Source: Peptococcaceae bacterium (lineage in GTDB: Bacteria > Bacillota > Peptococcia > DRI-13 > UBA5745). Taken from it: DNA of 12,180 nucleotides. Below the pieces are notes generated by a model, which saw nothing but the letters and a program-made list of their open reading frames with translations, was not told the origin of the DNA and ran no database searches. Below are positions 6,944-12,180 of the stretch, in pieces. Position 1 is the stretch's first letter. Each line of letters begins with the position of its first letter. The position numbers and the translations under genes were made by a program. Location of the stretch: NCBI GenBank assembly GCA_031264885.1, contig JAISDM010000117.1, forward strand, positions 1 to 12,180. Reading direction: 5' to 3'.

Positions 6944-8527
6944 TTATCCTTTCTTTTCCCAATCCACATAAGCAAAGTTCAGCAGCCCGTCAGGCCAATA
7001 ATCAATACCGGTAATGCCGCGGTTTTGCGCTTGAGTCATACTTTTCCATATAAGTACAATGGTCGGCGCCTTCTCTTCGAATATTATCCGGTTGGCCTGT
7101 TTGGCCAGTTCCTCGCGCCGGTCCGCGTCCATACCGTTTGCTCCCATCGTATCCCTGATGATACCATATAGTTCTTCGTTCACATAATCATGCTTATTAT
7201 AGTTTAACATCATCCGCTCCAAATTGCGGAAAGGACGGTCGCTTTGTGACATGCTCAACAGATATATGTCATATCTGCCGTCATTTTGCCTTTCGGTGAA
7301 AACGGCTAATTCCTCCTTGGTAAAAGAAAAATTAAACCCGATGGCATTCGCCATATCCACTACAGCCAGCGCTACGTCATCCGCCTGTATCGTGGTGTTA
7401 TTGATCATTATTTCGATGGGACGGCCGTCATATGCAGATTCCGTCAACAGTTGCCGGGCCCTTTCGGGATCATATTCGGGATGTCCAAGGGTGTCGTCAT
7501 AACCGACCATAATCTTATGGAAGTAACCGACGGGAATCGTCGCTCCGGTTCCTCCAAAAATCGTATCGACAATCGCTTGCCGGTCGAGAGCGAGATCAAA
7601 CGCCTTCCTGGTTTTTTCATCATTCCATACACTGCCTTCCTTAAAGGAAAGCGCCAATTGATACGCTACGTCCGCTTCATATTCAAAGAGTTCAATCTTG
7701 TCTTCAGTGCCGTTATATAACGGCACTAAGTCCATACTGATACCCCCGTTGGTGGCGTACATGTCCAGGGTACCTGAGAGATGCGCCGCTATAGCGGATG
7801 AATCTTCCGATATATATTGGAGAACCACCTCATCAAAATAGGGATCATATTCGGCTTTATTCCAATAGTCCGGATTCTTGTGGAACCGGGAATTTTGGCC
7901 GTCAACCCACTCATCCAATACCCAAGGACCCGTTCCGTAACAATACTGATCGTGGAAATAACTGTCGCCCAACTCTTCATACGTTTCTTTGGAAATGATA
8001 TAAAGAGAGTTAAAAGCGTTGTTGGCGTCAGGATTGGGTTCTGAGAATATGATTTTTACCGTGTACTCGTCGACACGCTCCGCAGCCATCATCGTCGGCG
8101 CGTACATACCTGTATAGTAAAGGTCTTTATTATTTACTACACGCTCTACCGTAAAAACAACGTCATCGGCGTCAAAAGCATCGCCGTTATGAAAAGAAAC
8201 GCCTTTACGCAGGTTAAATGTCCATGTTGTGCCATCTTCAGAGACATCCCAGTTTTCGGCGAGCCTTGGCATATATTTACCCGCGTGATCCGAATATATC
8301 AAATTTTCAAAAGTAAACATAGCGTGAATCGTACTGCTCCAGTTTCTGAGATCGTGGGGATCCATAGTGGTGGGCCTGTAATTGCAGCCGATATTGACTG
8401 TTCGGCTTCTTTCCGCACCGTTGCCTCCCGGTTCGCCGGCGGTTCCCGCGCTGCCGTTCCCGCCGCAGCCGGCCAGTACTATCAGCATAAAAAGAACACT
8501 AATCAATGCAGCCATCCGTTTTATCAT
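6944..8527 (-). CDS. Lipoprotein substrate-binding protein of a Dpp/Opp-type ABC importer
   Basis: A 527-aa family 5 extracellular solute-binding protein. Residues 1-21 form a lipoprotein signal: K3-R4, a hydrophobic core, then the lipobox L18-A-G-C21, so the mature protein is anchored through C21. A Gly-rich linker of about 18 residues follows. The body shows the family marks: the TMDPHD stretch early in the mature protein, the GKYMPRLAENW and TWTFNLRKGVSFHNG segments, then DADDVVFTVERV. Length fits the family (500-550 aa). It presumably delivers ligand to the permeases and ATPases encoded upstream, although an enolase-family gene separates them. The family binds peptides but also nickel, opines and sugars or sugar conjugates; beside two acid-sugar enzymes, a non-peptide ligand is a fair inference. 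The start is ATG with Met and Lys at the expected signal position, but the ribosome site is far (14 nt). Confidence 0.92.
   Translation of the reverse strand: MIKRMAALISVLFMLIVLAGCGGNGSAGTAGEPGGNGAERSRTVNIGCNYRPTTMDPHDLRNWSSTIHAMFTFENLIYSDHAGKYMPRLAENWDVSEDGTTWTFNLRKGVSFHNGDAFDADDVVFTVERVVNNKDLYYTGMYAPTMMAAERVDEYTVKIIFSEPNPDANNAFNSLYIISKETYEELGDSYFHDQYCYGTGPWVLDEWVDGQNSRFHKNPDYWNKAEYDPYFDEVVLQYISEDSSAIAAHLSGTLDMYATNGGISMDLVPLYNGTEDKIELFEYEADVAYQLALSFKEGSVWNDEKTRKAFDLALDRQAIVDTIFGGTGATIPVGYFHKIMVGYDDTLGHPEYDPERARQLLTESAYDGRPIEIMINNTTIQADDVALAVVDMANAIGFNFSFTKEELAVFTERQNDGRYDIYLLSMSQSDRPFRNLERMMLNYNKHDYVNEELYGIIRDTMGANGMDADRREELAKQANRIIFEEKAPTIVLIWKSMTQAQNRGITGIDYWPDGLLNFAYVDWEKKG
6947..6951 (-). 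promoter_or_regulatory. Ribosome site deciding the start of the racemase-type enzyme
   Basis: AAGGA lies 7 nt before the ATG at 6939-6937, and the stop codon of the binding-protein gene (6946-6944) falls inside that spacer. This supports the shorter protein over the start at 6975 and indicates coupled translation. Confidence 0.65.
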
Positions 8528-8541
8528 AATTAATGTGATCG

Positions 8542-8549
8542 CTCCCTTT
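8542..8549 (-). promoter_or_regulatory. Distant ribosome site of the binding protein
   Basis: AAAGGGAG lies 14 nt before the ATG at 8527-8525, longer than the usual 5-9 nt. No ATG, GTG or TTG in the same frame lies closer to it, and the signal peptide starts properly at this ATG. It lies in a 102-nt gap (8528-8629), which is AT-rich and may hold an internal promoter, but no clear -35/-10 pair was found. Confidence 0.45.
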
Positions 8550-8629
8550 CTTCATTCTATAAAACCATAATTTCTGCTATTTTTCTTACCATAACTATAA
8601 AAAACTCAGTCTTGCCGGATTTATCCATC

Positions 8630-9748
8630 TTATCGGACAGTAAAAATCCCGCTGGATTGCACGATCATCGGGTATTTTTCACATTCTTCCGGGATAATGT
8701 CAATTCCAAGCCCCGGCGTATCCGGCACAATAATACAGCCGTCTTCAATCTCCAATTTCTCCGTAGAAATCTCATTGCGATACGGCACATCATTCATCAT
8801 TTCAAGGAATTCGAAATTCGGCATCGTCGAGCAAATATGAAGGTACGCCGCCGTCGCGACAGGTCCGCTGGGATTGTGCGGAGCGATCTGAATATTCTGC
8901 ACTTCCGCCATGATCCCGATTTTCTTAAGTTCATTCATACCGCCGCAGTGCAGCATATCCGGCTGCACATAATCGGCGCCGTTTTTACTGATAAGCTGCC
9001 TGAACATCGTTTTCCCGAACAGGCGCTCTCCCGCCGCTACAGGCACAGGACTGCGCTTATGAAATTCCACAATATCCTCCGGAATATCCGGTAAAACAGG
9101 TTCTTCCATGAAGTACGGCTTGAACGGCGCAAGTTCTTTTGCTATCTGCAAAGCCGTATGCATGTTGAATCGCCCGTGCGCCTCAATCAGCAAACCAATT
9201 TTTGGACCGACTGCTTCCCGTACTGCCGCCATCGTATTGACCACATGATCCAGAGTCTCGTGAGTGATCGTCAGATAACTGCTTCCGAAAGGATCCCATT
9301 TCAGAGCCTTCGCACCTTTTTCAACAGCTTCTTTGGCTTTCTGCGCATATTCGGCGGGCGTTTTCGCGTCTCTGCACCACCCATTGACATAAATTCTGAT
9401 CCTATCGTGAACCTTTCCGCCAAACAGTTGATAAGCCGGCATATTATACTTTTTTCCCGTGATATCGACGCAGGCCGTTTCGAGGGCCGCGATAGCCGAA
9501 AGTGTGCATGGATCCGTATGCCAGTACGACTTGCGGAAACAATCAAAGAAAAACCACTCGATCCTTTCGGGATCCTTGCCGACGACGTGGGGTCTTATAT
9601 CCTCAAAAGCGCCAAACGCCGCGTTCACCTTCCATTCAATCGTCGCTTCTCCAACGCCGTAAAGGCCCTCGTCGGTAAATACCTTGACAAAAATCAGGTT
9701 GCGTAACGGAGTATTGATTACATAGGTCTTAAAATCGGTTATTTTCAT
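8630..9748 (-). CDS. Galactonate dehydratase-like enolase-superfamily enzyme
   Basis: A 372-aa MR/MLE-family protein closest in motifs to D-galactonate/gluconate-type acid-sugar dehydratases, which eliminate water from a sugar acid to give a 2-keto-3-deoxy product. Seen: KWDPFG (150-155), EAHGRF (189-194), MEEP (214-217), AGERLF (239-244), QPDMLHCGG (262-270), IAPHNPSGP (288-296) and FEFLE (312-316). Using E. coli DgoD numbering as I recall it, with a constant offset of 6, H191 and H291 match the two catalytic histidines, E215 and E241 match metal ligands, and E316 matches the last active-site Glu. The first metal ligand is Glu (E189) where DgoD has Asp. CAGGAGA just before the ATG supports the start. 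It lies between the ATPase genes and the binding-protein gene, tying it to the importer. The exact sugar acid is unknown, so I give no dgoD symbol. Confidence 0.88.
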   Translation of the reverse strand: MKITDFKTYVINTPLRNLIFVKVFTDEGLYGVGEATIEWKVNAAFGAFEDIRPHVVGKDPERIEWFFFDCFRKSYWHTDPCTLSAIAALETACVDITGKKYNMPAYQLFGGKVHDRIRIYVNGWCRDAKTPAEYAQKAKEAVEKGAKALKWDPFGSSYLTITHETLDHVVNTMAAVREAVGPKIGLLIEAHGRFNMHTALQIAKELAPFKPYFMEEPVLPDIPEDIVEFHKRSPVPVAAGERLFGKTMFRQLISKNGADYVQPDMLHCGGMNELKKIGIMAEVQNIQIAPHNPSGPVATAAYLHICSTMPNFEFLEMMNDVPYRNEISTEKLEIEDGCIIVPDTPGLGIDIIPEECEKYPMIVQSSGIFTVR

Positions 9749-9798
9749 GTCTTTCTCCTGTCCTAATGATAGCGCTCACCTAATTTCTAAATCTTAAT

Positions 9799-10791
9799 TT
9801 AATAAGCAGTTTTTGCTTTTTCACGGGATTCGGCGGCATATTTACAAAATACATAATGGCCGGGCTCCACCTCGACAAAATCCTGATTCTCGTTGAAACA
9901 TTCCTCCCGCGCCATCCAGCAGCGGGGCGCGAAACGGCAGCCCGGCTTCGGATTCATCGGGCTGGGCACATCGCCCTTGAGGACGATTCGGGAGACCCTG
10001 GACGCGGCGTCGACACGCGGTATCGCCGAAAGCAGCGCGATGGAATACGGATGCATGGCATTCGCGAAGATTACATCCGTATCGGCTGTTTCAACAATCT
10101 GCCCCAGGTACATAATCGCTATGTTGTTGGATATATGCCGCACCACGCTCAGGTCGTGGGAGATAAACAAGTAGGACAGTCCGAGTCTCTGCTGCAGATC
10201 CATCAGCATATTGATAATCCGGGCTTGTACGGAAACGTCCAGGGAAGACACCGGCTCGTCGCAAACGATAAAATCCGCGTCCAGGGATAACGCCCGCGCT
10301 ATCCCCACAACCTGCCGCATCCCGCCGTCCAGTTCATGAGGGAACCGGTTGAGCAGATTATGCGGCAATTCAACAAGGTCGCATATCTTATGAACCGCTT
10401 CCAAAATCTTTTCTTTACTGCCGTATTTGTGAATAACATAGGCTTCACTGAGAATGCTTCCGACCGTCTTGCGCGGATTCAGTGAAGAGTAAGGATCCTG
10501 AAAGATGATTTGCATTTTCTTGCAGAGTTCAAGTTTGTCGGGCCATTCAGTAAAAATATCTTTTCCACGATAAAGGAGATTCCCTCCTGTTTTTGGATGA
10601 AGCCGCATGACGACATTTCCGATCGTACTTTTACCGCAGCCGCTCTCCCCTACCAAGCCAAGCGTCTCGCCCGGATACACCTTAAAGCTGACGTCGTCCA
10701 CCGCATGGAGCATGCCTTTGCGGGGAACGGCGAAATATTTCTTTAAATTCCTAGCTTGAACCAAAGGTTCCTTCCCGGTATAATCAGACAT
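9799..10791 (-). CDS. DppF/OppF-type ABC importer ATPase
   Basis: A 330-aa ATP-hydrolysing subunit of a peptide-type importer. Seen: Walker A GESGCGKS (48-55), Q-loop Q98 in IIFQDPYSSLNP, a signature that reads ELDGGMRQ (153-160) with Asp in place of the usual Ser, Walker B FIVCDE (174-179), the D-loop SSLD, H212 in the switch loop, and the C-terminal oligopeptide-transporter extension with GCRFAPRC (284-291) and C298. The LDGG signature is, from memory, a common variant in this subfamily. The frame is open to 10884, but I start at the ATG at 10791, which has AGGAGG 7 nt upstream; the ATG at 10797, overlapping the previous stop in ATGA, would leave almost no spacer. It pairs with the ATPase encoded immediately before it; both act on the inner face of the membrane. 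Confidence 0.93.
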   Translation of the reverse strand: MSDYTGKEPLVQARNLKKYFAVPRKGMLHAVDDVSFKVYPGETLGLVGESGCGKSTIGNVVMRLHPKTGGNLLYRGKDIFTEWPDKLELCKKMQIIFQDPYSSLNPRKTVGSILSEAYVIHKYGSKEKILEAVHKICDLVELPHNLLNRFPHELDGGMRQVVGIARALSLDADFIVCDEPVSSLDVSVQARIINMLMDLQQRLGLSYLFISHDLSVVRHISNNIAIMYLGQIVETADTDVIFANAMHPYSIALLSAIPRVDAASRVSRIVLKGDVPSPMNPKPGCRFAPRCWMAREECFNENQDFVEVEPGHYVFCKYAAESREKAKTAY

Positions 10792-10793
10792 CG

Positions 10794-11828
10794 TCATCCC
10801 TCCTCGTACTGAAAGCACGCGACAAAATGACCGTCGCCTATGCGTGTCATAAGCGGTTGTCCGATCTTGCATTCCTCCCGGCAATGCTCACAGCGGGGAT
10901 GGAAAGCACAGCCGCCCGGAAGATTCTGCGCGTCGGCAATGATGCCTGGTATGGCGGTAAGCCGGTGACGCGGTCCCTCCAGTGACGGCAGCGCGCCCAG
11001 CAGTCCTTTTGTATAAGGATGCCGCGGAGAAGCGAACACATCTTTCGACGCGCCGTATTCGATGATTCTCCCGGCGTACATAACGGCGACTTGTTCGCAC
11101 AACTCCGAGATGATGCCTAAATTATGCGTAATCATCAGTAAGGAGGCCGAGTACTTGCTTTGCAGTTCTTTCATCAACTCAAGCACCTGTGCTTGAATCG
11201 TGACATCCAGGGCAGTGGTCGGTTCGTCAGCGATCAGAAGCTGCGGATTGCAGGCAATGGCCGCGGCTATCCCCACGCGCTGGCGCATCCCTCCGCTGAA
11301 CTGAAAGGGGTAATCCTTGACACGGTAACCCGGAATGCCCACGACCTCAAGAAGCTCGCCGGCACGTTTCATCGCTTGCCTTTTTCTCATTTTCTGATGC
11401 ACACGCAAAGACATGGCGATATGTTCACCCACGGAGAACACTGGATTGAGCGCCGTAAGCGGGTTTTGGAATACCATGGATACTTTTCCGCCCCGCAAGT
11501 TTCGCAATTCCGCCTGCTGCATCTTTTGAACGTCTTTTCCGTCAAACTCAATATTGCCTTCATGAATGAACCCGATATCCGGCGGCAAAAGATCCAATAT
11601 AGAGAGTGCCGTCGTCGTTTTCCCCGCGCCCGTTTCTCCGACTAAGCCCAGGGATTCACCCTTATGTATGACCAGATCCAGCCCGTTTAGAGCTTTGACA
11701 ACCGCCCTCTCCGTACGGTACTCCGCGCGCAAGTTCGTAATGCGCAAAAGGGCTTCCTCATCAAGCAGCGCCTTCCACTCAGGCGCCGCTTTGTTTTTTG
11801 CTGATTCCACAGTTGTTTCTATACTCAT
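10794..11828 (-). CDS. DppD/OppD-type ABC importer ATPase
   Basis: A 344-aa nucleotide-binding subunit. Seen: Walker A GETGAGKT (64-71), Q121 in MVFQNPLTALNP, signature FSGGMRQ (177-183), Walker B LLIADE (197-202), TTALD, switch His H235, and the C-terminal oligopeptide-transporter domain. That domain carries four cysteines, C307-x5-C313-x2-C316-x3-C320, in the region where OppD/DppD proteins have been reported to hold a 4Fe-4S cluster. There is an N-terminal extension of about 25 residues before the ATPase core. AGGAG seven nt before the ATG supports the start. It follows the permease with a 25-nt gap and joins the DppF-type gene directly, the standard order for this importer class. It forms the ATPase heterodimer with that protein under the membrane permeases. 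Confidence 0.94.
   Translation of the reverse strand: MSIETTVESAKNKAAPEWKALLDEEALLRITNLRAEYRTERAVVKALNGLDLVIHKGESLGLVGETGAGKTTTALSILDLLPPDIGFIHEGNIEFDGKDVQKMQQAELRNLRGGKVSMVFQNPLTALNPVFSVGEHIAMSLRVHQKMRKRQAMKRAGELLEVVGIPGYRVKDYPFQFSGGMRQRVGIAAAIACNPQLLIADEPTTALDVTIQAQVLELMKELQSKYSASLLMITHNLGIISELCEQVAVMYAGRIIEYGASKDVFASPRHPYTKGLLGALPSLEGPRHRLTAIPGIIADAQNLPGGCAFHPRCEHCREECKIGQPLMTRIGDGHFVACFQYEEG
10799..10804 (-). promoter_or_regulatory. Ribosome site deciding the DppF-type start
   Basis: AGGAGG lies 7 nt before the ATG at 10791-10789 but only 1 nt before the ATG at 10797-10795. This favours the protein beginning MSDYTGK. The site sits within the last codons of the preceding ATPase gene, so the two are coupled. 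Confidence 0.75.
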
Positions 11829-11853
11829 TTCGCTGCTCCTGTTCCTCCGCTTC

Positions 11854-12180
11854 TTATATCTTCCGTTTCGTATCCAGAATATCCCTTGTCCCGTCCCCCA
11901 GGAAATTAAAAGAAAGTACCGCGATCATCAAAACAATGCCCGGCGCGATGATCAGCCAGGGCTGCGTCGTAAGGTATGACCGTCCCGCGGATATCATGTT
12001 TCCCCACGACGGAACGGGCGGCTGTATCCCAAGATTCAAATAACTCAGCGCGGCTTCCATGAGAATCGTCATACCGATCCTCTGACTGCCAAGAATGATG
12101 ATATTTGTCGTGACATTGGGAAAAATCTGCCTGAATATAATATGCGGAAGACCCGCGCCCAACGCCGAAGACGCCATAAT
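11854..12180 (-). CDS. DppC/OppC-type ABC permease, C-terminal part
   Basis: The last 108 residues of an inner-membrane permease; the gene continues past the right edge. Seen: the EAA loop that docks on the ATPase (SSALGAGLPHIIFRQIFPN, in which the family G and I-x-P positions are kept), a transmembrane helix (about VTTNIIILGSQRIGMTILMEAA), the family motif LSYLNLGIQPPVPSWGNMI, and a final helix (PWLIIAPGIVLMIAVLSFNFLGDGTRD). The ending LGDGLRD-like followed by a short basic tail is diagnostic of DppC/OppC. The Met near 12177 is internal, not the start. A DppB/OppB-type gene would be expected further upstream. It works with the two ATPases and, presumably, the lipoprotein encoded later in the cluster. 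Confidence 0.93.
   Translation of the reverse strand: MMASSALGAGLPHIIFRQIFPNVTTNIIILGSQRIGMTILMEAALSYLNLGIQPPVPSWGNMISAGRSYLTTQPWLIIAPGIVLMIAVLSFNFLGDGTRDILDTKRKI

Noticed and set aside
6940..6975. 12-codon N-terminal extension of the racemase-type enzyme
   Set aside because: The ATG at 6939 has a well-placed ribosome site and gives a normal family N-terminus; the longer start would overlap the binding-protein gene.
8534..8547. Second cre-like match before the binding-protein gene
   Set aside because: TGTGATCGCTCCCT has three mismatches and overlaps the ribosome site, so chance similarity is likely.
10122..10347. Broken ABC signature in the DppF-type ATPase as evidence of inactivation
   Set aside because: The Asp-for-Ser LDGG variant is, from memory, frequent in this subfamily, and Walker A, Walker B, Q- and H-loops are intact.

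Overview
The window is one unidirectional gene cluster. Every convincing gene lies on the minus strand, so transcription runs from the right edge (12180) to the left edge. Strong AGGAGG-type ribosome sites, a short lipoprotein signal on the binding protein, TTG/GTG starts and tight spacing suggest an anaerobic Gram-positive bacterium, most likely a clostridium-like Firmicute. GC is moderate, roughly 50-55% by eye. The taxon is an inference; no rRNA or housekeeping gene is present to settle it.

Layout in the direction of transcription: (1) 12180-9799, the end of a DppC/OppC-type permease followed by two ATPases (DppD/OppD and DppF/OppF types). (2) 9748-8630, an enolase-superfamily acid-sugar dehydratase of the galactonate dehydratase type. 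(3) 8527-6944, the lipoprotein substrate-binding protein of the same importer class. (4) 6939-5848, a second enolase-superfamily enzyme with a complete mandelate-racemase-type active site. (5) 5818-4775, a CapA/PgsA-family protein with no signal peptide and with altered metal-site residues. (6) 4752-3655 and 3627-2644, two divergent URO-D-fold proteins with the H-x-C-G motif of zinc methyltransferases of the MtaA/CmuA type. (7) 2557-590 and 593-255, an FAD flavoprotein and a two-cluster ferredoxin resembling the AprA/AprB pair. (8) 254-1, a non-coding stretch of GC-rich hairpin repeats.

Together this reads as a catabolic operon. An ABC importer brings in a small, probably acidic, ligand; two mechanistically different enolase-superfamily enzymes isomerise or dehydrate it; URO-D-fold enzymes may move a methyl group; and an iron-sulfur flavoprotein pair may handle electrons, for example by reducing an unsaturated or oxidised product. 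The family assignments are well supported by motifs. The substrate, the pathway order and the shared function are inference. I do not recognise the combination as a named, characterised pathway.

Non-coding DNA is limited. The notable pieces are a triple 10-bp repeat just before the flavoprotein (2581-2613), a 102-nt gap before the binding protein gene, and the hairpin repeats at the left end. No tRNA, rRNA, CRISPR array, insertion sequence or canonical intrinsic terminator was seen.
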